A stretch of 64,000 nucleotides of DNA from Pseudarthrobacter equi. GTDB lineage: Bacteria; Actinomycetota; Actinomycetes; Actinomycetales; Micrococcaceae. The position numbers and the translations under genes are program-made. The DNA lies in NCBI RefSeq assembly GCF_900105535.1, contig NZ_LT629779.1, positions 4,340,001 through 4,404,000 on the forward strand. Direction: 5' to 3'. The notes below the pieces were generated by a model. It was given only the letters and a program-made list of their open reading frames with translations, was not told the origin of the DNA and searched no databases. This document shows positions 48,543 through 57,240 of the stretch, one piece after another (within the stretch, counting starts at the first letter, position 1; each line of letters begins with the position of its first letter).

Positions 48543-50444
48543 CTAGACTTCTGCGCGCTGGCGGCCCGCTGCCAGGAGGGGAGCGAAGAACTCCGCAAGC
48601 TCGCCCGTCGCACCGAGTGGCAGGACGTTGGCGACGTACTGGTCCGGGCGGACCACCACCACGGCGCCGCTGCGGTCGATGCCGCGCAGCTCGAAGATGT
48701 CCGCGTTGGGGTCCGTGGCGTAGACCTTCTCGTAGTCGGTGAGCTTGAACGGCCCCACCTGCGGCTTGAAGACCGCGGGCACGGCACCGATGCCGACGGC
48801 GGTGTGCGGCTGCTGGTAGATGACCTTCAGATCGAACCACGCGTCCGGGTCGGCGTCCGGCGGCGTTGCGGCCAGCGGTGAAGCCGGCGAGGCAGCGAAC
48901 CACTCGGCCAGCTTGTCCGCAGCCGAGCCGGTGCCGGGCAGGGCGGCGTCGGCGAAGACGTAGATCCGCCAGCGGCCGTCTGCGGTGGCGTGGTGGCCCA
49001 GGTGCAGGGGGTTGGTGTCGCCCACCCGGACCACGGGGGCGGACTTGAAGCGCTTGCCCACGGGGAATCCGCTGGCCAGTTCCTGGTGATCGACGGAGCC
49101 CATCACCAGCGACGGCGCGTACTGGGTCATGAACCCGGCCGGGAACTCGGCCGTGCGGACGTAGAAGTCCTCAAGGTCTGACGGGTTTTCGAACTCCTCC
49201 GGCTTCTTGGCCATCATGGTGGACCATTCCTTGTCGAAGTCGATGAGGTTCCTGGCCACCACCTGGCGTTCTTCGGAGTAGGTGCTGAGCAGGCTTTCCG
49301 GGCTGCGGCCTTCCAGGACGTGGCCCAGTTTCCAGGCGATGTTGAAGCCGTCCTGCATGGAGACGTTCATGCCCTGGCCTGCTTTGGCGCTGTGCGTGTG
49401 GCAGGCGTCGCCGGTGATGAACACCCTCGGGGTGCGGGTGCCGCGCTCCTCCGGCAGGACGTCGTCGAACCTGTCCGTGAGCCGGTGGCCCACCTCGTAC
49501 ACGCTGTGCCAGGCAACATTGCGCACGTCCAGCGTGTAGGGGTGGAGGATGGCGTTGGCCTTGGCAATGATCTGCTCGATGCTGGTGTTGCGGACCTCGT
49601 GATGGGTGGCGGGGTCCACTTCGCCCAGGTCCACGTACATGCGGAACAGGTGGCCGCCTTCGCGCGGGATCAGCAGGATGCTGCCCTCGGCGGCCTGGAT
49701 GGCGCATTTGGTCCGGATGTCCGGGAAGTCCGTGACAGCGAGTGCGTCCATGACACCCCAGGCATGGTTGGCCTGATCGCCGGCCATGGTGCAGCCGATT
49801 GCCTGGCGCACTTTGCTGCGGGCGCCGTCGGCCCCCACCACATACTTGGCGCGGACCACCCGGTCCTTGCCCTCGTCCGGGCCGGCGGTGTGCCGGAGCG
49901 TGACGGTGACCGGGTGGTCGCCGCCGCGGGCCACCTCAAGTCCCACGAAGTCATAGCCGTAGTCGGGCTTCATCCGGGTTGGCGCGTTGGCCATGTACTC
50001 GGCGAAGTAGTCCAGGACGCGGGCCTGGTTCACGATCAGGTGCGGGAATTCGCTGATTCCCATTTCATCGTCGACGGCACGGGCGGCGCGGGCAATGTTC
50101 GCATGGTTGGCCGGGTCCGGCTTCCAGAACGCCATCTCGGTAATCCGGTAGGCCTCGGCGATGATCCGCTCCGCAAAGCCGAACGCCTGGAACGTCTCGA
50201 CGCTCCGCGCCTGGATGCCGTCCGCCTGGCCGATGGCGAGCCGGCCGGGACGGCGTTCCACGATGCGGGTGGTGATGTTGGGGAACCGGGACAACTGCGC
50301 CGCCGCCAGCATCCCGGCGGGGCCGGTGCCGACGATCAGCACGTCCACCTCATCCGGAAGGTCCTCGGGGCGATTGAGTCCGACGCCGGCCGCGGGCTGG
50401 ACACGCGGGTCGCCGGATACATAGCCGTGGTGATGGAACTGCAC
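48543..50444 (-). CDS. FAD-dependent aromatic monooxygenase (phenol 2-/3-hydroxybenzoate 4-hydroxylase type)
   Basis: 633 residues. FAD-binding GxGxxG segment VDVLIVGTGPAGMLAAAQL, the DG motif VVGADGARSKVRQAIG and FITGDACHTHSAKAGQGMN, then a thioredoxin-like C-terminal domain (about 440-633) as in phenol hydroxylase and 3-hydroxybenzoate 4-hydroxylase. It hydroxylates a phenol using NADPH and oxygen. It is divergent from the homoprotocatechuate cluster, so I infer that it makes 3,4-dihydroxyphenylacetate from a hydroxyphenylacetate, or a related dihydroxylated ring. Confidence 0.85.
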   Translation of the reverse strand: MQFHHHGYVSGDPRVQPAAGVGLNRPEDLPDEVDVLIVGTGPAGMLAAAQLSRFPNITTRIVERRPGRLAIGQADGIQARSVETFQAFGFAERIIAEAYRITEMAFWKPDPANHANIARAARAVDDEMGISEFPHLIVNQARVLDYFAEYMANAPTRMKPDYGYDFVGLEVARGGDHPVTVTLRHTAGPDEGKDRVVRAKYVVGADGARSKVRQAIGCTMAGDQANHAWGVMDALAVTDFPDIRTKCAIQAAEGSILLIPREGGHLFRMYVDLGEVDPATHHEVRNTSIEQIIAKANAILHPYTLDVRNVAWHSVYEVGHRLTDRFDDVLPEERGTRTPRVFITGDACHTHSAKAGQGMNVSMQDGFNIAWKLGHVLEGRSPESLLSTYSEERQVVARNLIDFDKEWSTMMAKKPEEFENPSDLEDFYVRTAEFPAGFMTQYAPSLVMGSVDHQELASGFPVGKRFKSAPVVRVGDTNPLHLGHHATADGRWRIYVFADAALPGTGSAADKLAEWFAASPASPLAATPPDADPDAWFDLKVIYQQPHTAVGIGAVPAVFKPQVGPFKLTDYEKVYATDPNADIFELRGIDRSGAVVVVRPDQYVANVLPLGATGELAEFFAPLLAAGRQRAEV

Positions 50445-50513
50445 GGGGTTACCTCACTTCGTTGTGGGCGGATGACCGCTGCGTCATCTCGTGGACCAAA
50501 GCCTTCGGATGCG

Positions 50514-50546
50514 TTCTATATGAGAACACTACATTCGATAATAGAA
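50514..50546. promoter_or_regulatory. Paired 13-bp sites upstream of the monooxygenase
   Basis: TTCTATATGAGAA (50514-50526) and TTCGATAATAGAA (50534-50546) share ten of 13 positions and are 20 bases apart, two helical turns. Each has near-palindromic TTC...GAA ends. They lie 70-100 bases upstream of the monooxygenase ATG. The binding regulator is unknown. Confidence 0.4.
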
Positions 50547-50636
50547 ACGTAAGAGATGACTTCAACTGTACGCCGCGTGTGACGGAGGCGACAAGTAGTC
50601 CACGGATGGCTATAGAGATGCCCGAAAAGTCGGGGG

Positions 50637-50678
50637 TTGACGGCAGCCGCCGGATGGAGAATAGTGATCGTATACGAT
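50637..50678 (+). promoter_or_regulatory. Promoter and GntR-type operator of the homoprotocatechuate operon
   Basis: TTGACG (50637-50642) and AATAGT (50660-50665) are 17 bases apart. Directly after the -10 lies ATCGTATACGAT (50667-50678), a perfect 12-bp palindrome with the GTATAC centre that I recall from several GntR/FCD operators. The GntR regulator encoded second in the operon is the likely binder. Confidence 0.65.
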
Positions 50679-50696
50679 TTCGTACCTGATGAGGAG

Positions 50697-52214
50697 ATGG
50701 CTTTGGAGCAGGTCAACGGCGACACCCTGGCAGCAGCCCGCAAGGTGATCGCAGTGCACATCAATTACCCCAGCCGGGCCTCGCAGCGGGGCCGCACACC
50801 GGCCCAGCCGTCGTACTTCCTCAAGCCCTCAAGTTCGCTTTCCCTCAGCGGCGGCACCGTGGAGCGCCCGGCCGGCTGCGAGCTGCTCGGCTACGAGGGC
50901 GAGATCGCCCTGGTCATCGGGAAGGCCGCCCGCCGCGTCAGCATCGAGGACGCCTGGAGCCACGTCGCCGCGGTCACCGCCAGCAACGACCTCGGCGTGT
51001 ATGACCTCCGGTACGCGGACAAGGGGTCCAACCTCCGGTCCAAGGGCGGGGACGGCTTCACTCCCGTGGGCCCGGCACTGATCCCGGCAGACGCCGTCGA
51101 CCCCGCCAAACTGCGCATCCGCACCTGGCACAACGGCCACCTGGTCCAGGACGACACCACCGAAGACCTGCTCTTCCCGTTCGCCCGCCTCGTCGCTGAC
51201 CTGTCCCAGCTCCTTACCCTCGAGGAAGGCGACATCATCCTCACCGGCACCCCCGCCGGCGCCTCCGTGGCCACGCCGGGCGACGTCCTCGAAGTGGAAG
51301 TCAGCACTGTCGATTTAAGCAGCAGCGACGGAGGCCTCACCACCGGGCGGCTGGCCACCACGGTGGAGGAAGGCACGACGGCGTTCGCGGACTTTGGTGC
51401 CCGGCCCATGGTTGACGACGTGCAGCGGGAGGAAGCCTACGGTTCCCGCGAGGCCGCGGGGCTCGCACCCGTTGACGAGGCACCCGGGGCGGGTGCCGCC
51501 GTCGGGCCTGCCCTCTCCCCGGAACTGAAAGCCAAACTCGAATCCGTGGCCACCGCCACCCTGTCCTCGCAGCTGCGCAAGCGCGGGCTGAACAACGTCA
51601 GCATCGACGGCCTGCAGGCCACCCGCCCCGACCGCAAGGTGGTGGGCCTGGCCCGGACCCTCCGCTACGTCCCCAACCGCGAAGACCTCTTCAAAACCCA
51701 CGGCGGCGGTTTCAACGCCCAAAAGAAGGCCATCGACTCGGTCAACGAGGGCGAAATCCTGGTCATGGAGGCCCGCGGCGAGAAGGGCACCGGCACCGTG
51801 GGCGACATCCTCGCGCTCCGCGCCCAGGTCCGCGGCGCCGCGGCCATCATCACCGACGGCGGCGTCCGCGACTTCACCGCCGTGGCCGGCCTGGAAATGC
51901 CCACGTACTTCTCCAACCCGCACCCCGCCGTGCTGGGCCGCCGACACATCCCGTGGGACACGGACATCACCATCGCCTGCGGTGGAGCCACCGTGCAGCC
52001 CGGCGACATCATCGTGGCCGACTCCGACGGCATCCTGGTGATCCCGCCCGCCATCGCCGAAGAACTCGCAGACGACTGCATCCGGCAGGAGAAGGAGGAG
52101 ACCTTCATCTTCGAGATGGTCCAGCAGGGAAACAGCGTGGACGGCCTCTACCCGATGAACACCGAATGGCAGGCCCGGTTCGCGGAGTGGGAAGCAGGAA
52201 AGCACAATGACTGA
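50697..52214 (+). CDS. FAH domain fused to RraA-like domain, homoprotocatechuate pathway isomerase/decarboxylase candidate
   Basis: 505 residues. Residues about 15-230 form a fumarylacetoacetate-hydrolase fold: metal ligands Glu67 and Glu69 (LGYEGEIALVIG) and Asp98 (SNDLGVYD), and GDIILTGTPAGAS. After an Ala/Gly-rich linker (240-275), residues 276-490 form an RraA-like domain with VGDILALRAQVRGAAAI and DGGVRD (387-392), whose Arg-Asp pair binds metal in HMG-type aldolases and oxaloacetate decarboxylases. In E. coli this pathway step uses a double FAH protein (HpaG/HpcE). The start is ambiguous: GAGGAG touches the ATG, while TTG at 50703 is spaced ideally. Confidence 0.85.
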   Translation: MALEQVNGDTLAAARKVIAVHINYPSRASQRGRTPAQPSYFLKPSSSLSLSGGTVERPAGCELLGYEGEIALVIGKAARRVSIEDAWSHVAAVTASNDLGVYDLRYADKGSNLRSKGGDGFTPVGPALIPADAVDPAKLRIRTWHNGHLVQDDTTEDLLFPFARLVADLSQLLTLEEGDIILTGTPAGASVATPGDVLEVEVSTVDLSSSDGGLTTGRLATTVEEGTTAFADFGARPMVDDVQREEAYGSREAAGLAPVDEAPGAGAAVGPALSPELKAKLESVATATLSSQLRKRGLNNVSIDGLQATRPDRKVVGLARTLRYVPNREDLFKTHGGGFNAQKKAIDSVNEGEILVMEARGEKGTGTVGDILALRAQVRGAAAIITDGGVRDFTAVAGLEMPTYFSNPHPAVLGRRHIPWDTDITIACGGATVQPGDIIVADSDGILVIPPAIAEELADDCIRQEKEETFIFEMVQQGNSVDGLYPMNTEWQARFAEWEAGKHND

Positions 52215-52866
52215 CGCCACCGTGGTTGCCGGCAGCAAGTCCGAGCAGGCCTACCAGGCCGTCAAAGCCCGCATCGTGGAGGGCACCTACACCCCCGGCT
52301 ACCGGCTGGTCCTGAGCATCATCGCCAAGGACCTCGGCGTCAGCGTGGTCCCCGTCCGCGAGGCCATCCGCCGGCTCGAGGCTGAGGGGCTGGTGACGTT
52401 CGAACGGAACGTCGGCGCCACCGTGGCAGGCATCGACCCCACCGAATACCTCTACACCATGCAGACCCTCAGCATCGTGGAAGGGGCCGCCACCGCGCTG
52501 TCCGCACCACTGATCGACGGGCAGGCCATCGCCCGGGCACGCGCCATCAACGAGGAAATGCGGGACTGCCTGGACCACTTCGACCCCGTCCGGTTCACGA
52601 AACTCAACCAGGATTTCCACTCCGTCCTGTTCGAGCACTGCCCCAATCCGCACATCCTGGACCTGGTGCACCGCGGCTGGAACCGGCTCGCGGCCCTCCG
52701 GTCCTCCACCTTCCGCTTCGTCCCCGGACGCGCCCTTGGCTCCGTCGAGGAACACGAAAACCTGCTGACGCTCATCGAAACCGGAGCAGACGCCGACACC
52801 ATCGAAAAGGCAGCCCGCCAGCACCGTACCGCCACCCTGGACGCGTACCTCGCCCAAACCCGTTAG
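52207..52866 (+). CDS. GntR family regulator (FCD subfamily) of the homoprotocatechuate operon
   Basis: 219 residues. Winged helix SEQAYQAVKARIVEGTYTPG, LGVSVVPVREAIRRLEAEGL, then an FCD domain (from about 85) with FTKLNQDFHSVLFEHCPN and EEHENLLTLI carrying His ligands. It overlaps the preceding gene by eight bases. Auto-regulation through the palindrome at 50667-50678 is likely; the effector would be a hydroxyphenylacetate or ring-cleavage product. Confidence 0.9.
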   Translation: MTDATVVAGSKSEQAYQAVKARIVEGTYTPGYRLVLSIIAKDLGVSVVPVREAIRRLEAEGLVTFERNVGATVAGIDPTEYLYTMQTLSIVEGAATALSAPLIDGQAIARARAINEEMRDCLDHFDPVRFTKLNQDFHSVLFEHCPNPHILDLVHRGWNRLAALRSSTFRFVPGRALGSVEEHENLLTLIETGADADTIEKAARQHRTATLDAYLAQTR

Positions 52867-52896
52867 CAAGCTCAGCACCAGTAAAGGACTTCAACG

Positions 52897-54408
52897 ATGA
52901 CGACCTCAACAGAAACTGCCAAGCACTACATTCCCGAGGACCTGCCCACCCACATCCAGCACTACATCAACGGCGAATTCGTTGACTCCGTGGGCGGCAA
53001 GACCTTCGACGTCCTGGACCCGGTATCCAACACGAACTACGCCACCGCGGCGGCCGGCCAGAAAGAGGACATCGACCTTGCTGTCGCCGCCGCCCGCGAA
53101 GCGTTCGTGAATGGCCCGTGGCCCAGAATGAAACCCCGCGAACGGGCCCGTGTCCTTAACAGAATCGCCGACGCCGTCGAAGCCCAGGAAGCCCGGCTCG
53201 CCGAACTCGAAACCTTCGACACCGGCCTGCCCATCACCCAGGCCAAGGGCCAGGCCCTCCGCGCTGCCGAGAACTTCCGCTTCTTCGCGGACCTGATTGT
53301 GGCCCAGTTCGACGACGCCATGAAGGTTCCCGGCTCGCAGATCAACTACGTGAACCGCAAGCCGATCGGCGTGGCCGGGCTGATCACGCCCTGGAACACC
53401 CCGTTCATGCTTGAATCCTGGAAGCTCGCTCCAGCCTTGGCTACCGGCAACACCGTAGTCCTGAAGCCGGCCGAGTTCACTCCCCTGTCCGCGTCCCTGT
53501 GGGCAACGATCTTCAAGGACGCCGGCCTGCCTGACGGCGTGTTCAACCTGGTCAACGGCCTCGGCGAGGAAGCCGGCGACGCCTTGGTGAAGCACCCCGA
53601 CGTCCCGCTGATTTCCTTTACCGGCGAGACCACCACCGGCCAGACGATCTTCCGGAACGCCGCCACCAACCTCAAGGGCCTGTCCATGGAGCTTGGCGGC
53701 AAGTCCCCGTGCGTCGTGTTCGCCGATGCGGACCTGGACGCCGCCATCGACTCGGCCCTGTTCGGCGTCTTCTCCCTCAACGGCGAACGCTGCACCGCCG
53801 GCTCCCGTATCCTCGTGGAACGCGCCATCTACGACGACTTCTGCGAAAAGTACGCCGCCCGGGCCAAGAACATCGTGGTGGGCGACCCCCACGACCCCAA
53901 GACCCAGGTGGGCGCGCTGGTCCACCCCGAGCACTACGACAAGGTGGCTTCCTACGTGGAGATCGGCAAGAGCGAGGGCAGGCTCCTGGCCGGCGGCGGC
54001 CGACCCGACCACCTGCCGGAAGGCAACTACATCGCACCCACGGTGTTCGCCGACGTCGCGCCCGACGCCCGGATCTTCCAGGAGGAAATCTTCGGACCCG
54101 TCGTGGCCATCACGCCGTTCGACACCGACGACGAAGCCCTCGCCCTGGCGAACAACACCAAGTACGGCCTCGCCGCCTACATCTGGACCCAAAACCTGAC
54201 CCGGGCGCACAACTTCTCCCAGAACGTCGAAGCCGGCATGGTGTGGCTGAACAGCCACAACGTCCGCGACCTGCGCACGCCGTTCGGCGGCGTCAAGGCC
54301 TCAGGCCTGGGCCACGAGGGCGGCTACCGCTCCATCGACTTTTACACCGACCAGCAGGCCGTGCACATCACCCTCGGCAGCGTCCACACCCCCAAATTCG
54401 GCGCCTGA
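52897..54408 (+). CDS. hpaE: 5-carboxymethyl-2-hydroxymuconate semialdehyde dehydrogenase
   Basis: 503 residues. Aldehyde dehydrogenase fold: GLITPWNTPFMLESWKLAPA, the Glu motif SMELGGKSPCVVFADADLD, and the catalytic cysteine in NGERCTAGSRI. Position between the FAH-RraA protein and the dioxygenase assigns it to oxidation of the ring-cleavage semialdehyde with NAD. AGTAAAGGA site upstream. A 108-base gap with nested inverted repeats separates it from hpaD. Confidence 0.93.
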   Translation: MTTSTETAKHYIPEDLPTHIQHYINGEFVDSVGGKTFDVLDPVSNTNYATAAAGQKEDIDLAVAAAREAFVNGPWPRMKPRERARVLNRIADAVEAQEARLAELETFDTGLPITQAKGQALRAAENFRFFADLIVAQFDDAMKVPGSQINYVNRKPIGVAGLITPWNTPFMLESWKLAPALATGNTVVLKPAEFTPLSASLWATIFKDAGLPDGVFNLVNGLGEEAGDALVKHPDVPLISFTGETTTGQTIFRNAATNLKGLSMELGGKSPCVVFADADLDAAIDSALFGVFSLNGERCTAGSRILVERAIYDDFCEKYAARAKNIVVGDPHDPKTQVGALVHPEHYDKVASYVEIGKSEGRLLAGGGRPDHLPEGNYIAPTVFADVAPDARIFQEEIFGPVVAITPFDTDDEALALANNTKYGLAAYIWTQNLTRAHNFSQNVEAGMVWLNSHNVRDLRTPFGGVKASGLGHEGGYRSIDFYTDQQAVHITLGSVHTPKFGA

Positions 54409-54418
54409 TTCCTACCAG

Positions 54419-54484
54419 CCCAACTAGGTCGCAATTGTTGTCGTTTTGGGCCCCCATAACGACAACTACTGCCAGTCAGTTGGG
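54419..54484. repeat. Nested inverted repeats between hpaE and hpaD
   Basis: Outer arms CCCAACT (54419-54425) and AGTTGGG (54478-54484), inner arms GTTGTCGTT (54437-54445) and AACGACAAC (54458-54466), all perfect. RNA could fold into a two-tier hairpin ending 32 bases before the hpaD ATG. It may be an attenuator, a processing site that sets hpaD level, or a double operator. Confidence 0.6.
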
Positions 54485-54516
54485 TAAGAAACCCCTTTCA
54501 AAGAAGAGAGCATCCC

Positions 54517-55611
54517 ATGACCAACTTCGTTCCCACCCCTTCTGTTGCGGCCCCGGACATCGTCCGCTGCGCCTACATGGAAATCGTGGTCACCGACCTC
54601 GACAGGTCCCGCGCGTTCTACGTGGACGTCCTGGGCCTGCACGTCACCGAGGAAGATGACAACAACATCTACCTGCGCTCCCTGGAGGAGTTCATCCACC
54701 ACAACCTGGTCCTCCGCAAGGGACCCATCGCCGCCGTGGCAGCCTTCGCCTACCGGGTGAAATCCCCCGCCGAAGTGGACGCCGCCGAAGCCTACTACCG
54801 CGAACTCGGCTGCCGGGTGGAACGCCGCAAGGACGGCTTCACCAAAGGCATCGGCGACTCCGTCCGCGTCGAGGACCCACTGGGCTTCCCCTACGAATTC
54901 TTCTACGAGACCGAGCACGTGGAACGCCTCACCCAGCGCTACGACCTCTACTCAGCCGGCGAGCTGGTCCGCCTGGACCACTTCAACCAGGTCACCCCCG
55001 ACGTCCCCAAGGGCCGGGCGTACCTCGAAGACCTCGGATTCCGCGTCTCCGAGGACATCAAGGATTCCGACGGCGTCACTTACGCCGCGTGGATGCACCG
55101 CAAGCAGACCGTCCACGACACCGCACTGACCGGCGGCAACGGCCCACGCATGCACCACGTCGCCTTTGCCACGCACGAGAAGCACAACATCATCCAGATC
55201 TGCGACAAGATGGGCGCCCTGCGCATCAGCGACCGGATCGAGCGAGGCCCCGGCCGGCACGGCGTCTCCAACGCCTTCTACCTCTACATCCTGGACCCGG
55301 ACGGGCACCGCATCGAGATCTACACCCAGGACTACTACACCGGCGACCCGGACAACCCCACCATCACCTGGGACGTCCACGACAACCAGCGCCGCGACTG
55401 GTGGGGCAACCCCGTGGTCCCGTCCTGGTACACCGAGGCCTCCCTGGTCCTGGACCTCGACGGCAACACCCAACCCGTCATCGAACGCGAGGAAAAATCC
55501 GAAATGGCGGTCACCGTAGGCGCCGACGGCTTCTCCTACACCCGCAAAACGGACGGTGACGCCGGGCCCGCCGGGGAAGCCCAGGGTTTCAAGCTGGGAG
55601 CGCAGGTCTGA
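54517..55611 (+). CDS. hpaD: Homoprotocatechuate (3,4-dihydroxyphenylacetate) 2,3-dioxygenase
   Basis: 364 residues, near-identical as I recall to MndD of A. globiformis, the manganese enzyme, and close to the iron enzyme of Brevibacterium fuscum. Metal ligands fall at the known positions His155 (RLDHFNQ), His214 (MHHVAF) and Glu267 (HRIEIY), with second-shell His200 and Tyr257. It opens the ring of 3,4-dihydroxyphenylacetate next to the diol using oxygen. Two VOC domains (about 14-130 and 150-280). AAGAAGAGAG precedes the ATG. Whether Mn or Fe is used cannot be told from sequence. Confidence 0.98.
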   Translation: MTNFVPTPSVAAPDIVRCAYMEIVVTDLDRSRAFYVDVLGLHVTEEDDNNIYLRSLEEFIHHNLVLRKGPIAAVAAFAYRVKSPAEVDAAEAYYRELGCRVERRKDGFTKGIGDSVRVEDPLGFPYEFFYETEHVERLTQRYDLYSAGELVRLDHFNQVTPDVPKGRAYLEDLGFRVSEDIKDSDGVTYAAWMHRKQTVHDTALTGGNGPRMHHVAFATHEKHNIIQICDKMGALRISDRIERGPGRHGVSNAFYLYILDPDGHRIEIYTQDYYTGDPDNPTITWDVHDNQRRDWWGNPVVPSWYTEASLVLDLDGNTQPVIEREEKSEMAVTVGADGFSYTRKTDGDAGPAGEAQGFKLGAQV

Positions 55612-55614
55612 CCG

Positions 55615-56400
55615 ATGCTGGAGCCAAAGACGATTGAGGCCATCGCGGACGAACTGCTGGAGGCCGCCCGGACCCGCACCCCTGTCCCCCGCCTGACCGC
55701 CCGCTACCCGGGCATGACGGTGGAGGACTCCTACGCCGTCCAGCAGTTGTGGCGGCGCCGCAACGAGGAAGCCGGCCGGACCCTCGTGGGGCGGAAGATC
55801 GGCCTCACGTCCAAGGCCATGCAGGCCGCCACCGGCATCACCGAACCGGACTACGGCGCCATCTTCGACGACATGGTCCTCGAAACCGGGTGCACAGTTG
55901 AATGGGACCAGTACACCCACCCGCGGGTAGAGGTGGAACTGGCCTTCGTGCTGAAGGACGGGCTCAAGGGCCCCGGCTGCACCATCTTCGATGTCCTGAA
56001 AGCCACCGACTACGTGGTCCCGGCCCTCGAGATCCTGGACTCCAGGATCGAAATGGAAGGCCGGACCATCGTGGACACCATCTCGGACAACGCCGCCATG
56101 GGCGCCATGGTCATCGGCGGACGCCCCGTCAAGCCCGACGCCGTGGACCTCCGCTGGGTCTCGGCCATCCTCTACAAAAACCAGACCGTGGAGGAAACCG
56201 GGGTGGCCGCCGGCGTCCTGGACCACCCCGCCAACGGCGTCCACTGGCTCGTCAACAAGATCGCAGCCCACGGCGACTCCCTGAAAGCCGGCGACATCAT
56301 CCTCGCCGGTTCCTTCACCCGCCCCCTCTGGGCCTACAAGGGCGACACCGTCCACGCCGACTACGGACCACTCGGGAGCGTGACGTGCCGCTTCGAATAG
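55615..56400 (+). CDS. hpaH: 2-oxohept-4-ene-1,7-dioate hydratase
   Basis: 261 residues. Hydratase/decarboxylase family: [20 protein letters not shown], the metal-binding [12 protein letters not shown] and [11 protein letters not shown], and [16 protein letters not shown] near the end. It adds water in the lower homoprotocatechuate pathway. It starts three bases after hpaD and its last 16 bases overlap hpaI. Confidence 0.93.
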   Translation: MLEPKTIEAIADELLEAARTRTPVPRLTARYPGMTVEDSYAVQQLWRRRNEEAGRTLVGRKIGLTSKAMQAATGITEPDYGAIFDDMVLETGCTVEWDQYTHPRVEVELAFVLKDGLKGPGCTIFDVLKATDYVVPALEILDSRIEMEGRTIVDTISDNAAMGAMVIGGRPVKPDAVDLRWVSAILYKNQTVEETGVAAGVLDHPANGVHWLVNKIAAHGDSLKAGDIILAGSFTRPLWAYKGDTVHADYGPLGSVTCRFE

Positions 56401-57200
56401 ACCACACCTTCCGCGACACACTCGCCGCACAACAAGACGACGAAGGCCGCCCGCTGGCCGGGATGTGGGTTTGCTCCGGCAGCCCGCTGATCGCCGAACT
56501 CTGCGCCGGATCCGGCCTGGACTGGCTCCTGGTGGACGCCGAGCACAGCCCCAACGGCCTCGAATCCATCCTCGCCCAACTCCAGGCCATCCACGGCTAC
56601 CCCGTCCACACCCTGGTCCGGCCCCCGGTCAACGACACCGTGGTGATCAAGCAATACCTGGACCTCGGCGTCCAGAACCTGCTGATCCCCATGGTCAATT
56701 CAGTGGCCGAAGCCGAAGCCGCCGTGGCCGCCACCCGCTACCCGCCCCACGGCGTCCGCGGCGTCGGCTCCGCGCTGGCCCGGGCAGCACGGTGGAACAG
56801 GGTCCCGGACTACCTGAACCGGGCCAACAGCACCATCAGCGTCACCGTCCAGATCGAATCCACCGCCGCCGTCGAAGCGGTCGCAGACATCCTCAAAGTG
56901 GACGGCGTCGACGCCGTCTTCATCGGGCCCTCCGACCTCGCGGCCTCCATGGGCCTGCTGGGACAGCAGGAACACCCCGAGGTGCGCGCCGCCGTCGAGC
57001 ACTGCCTCGCCGCCGCAAAGGCCGCCGGGAAACCTGCAGGGGTCAACGCCTTCAACCCGGACACCGCACAGCACTACCTCAACAACGGAGCCGACTTTAT
57101 CCTGGTGGGCGCCGACGTCGCCCTCCTCGCACGGGGCTCCGAAGCCCTCGCCGCGAAGTATGTAAAGCAGCCCAACGGCGAAACCCAGGCCAGCTACTGA
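56385..57200 (+). CDS. hpaI: 2,4-dihydroxyhept-2-ene-1,7-dioate aldolase
   Basis: 271 residues. HpcH/HpaI class II aldolase: MWVCSGSPLIAELCAGSGLD, WLLVDAEHSPNG (catalytic base region), VRPPVNDTVVIKQYLDLGVQ, ALARAARWNRVPDY, IESTAAVEAV with the metal-binding Glu, and VFIGPSDLAASMG. It splits the final intermediate into pyruvate and succinic semialdehyde. GTG start with GGGAG six bases upstream inside hpaH. Last gene of the operon; no gene for the CHM isomerase HpaF was found. Confidence 0.94.
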   Translation: MPLRIDHTFRDTLAAQQDDEGRPLAGMWVCSGSPLIAELCAGSGLDWLLVDAEHSPNGLESILAQLQAIHGYPVHTLVRPPVNDTVVIKQYLDLGVQNLLIPMVNSVAEAEAAVAATRYPPHGVRGVGSALARAARWNRVPDYLNRANSTISVTVQIESTAAVEAVADILKVDGVDAVFIGPSDLAASMGLLGQQEHPEVRAAVEHCLAAAKAAGKPAGVNAFNPDTAQHYLNNGADFILVGADVALLARGSEALAAKYVKQPNGETQASY

Positions 57201-57240
57201 TCAGCTGCTTGCCGGCGTGTTAGGGCAAAACGCCCGGGCG

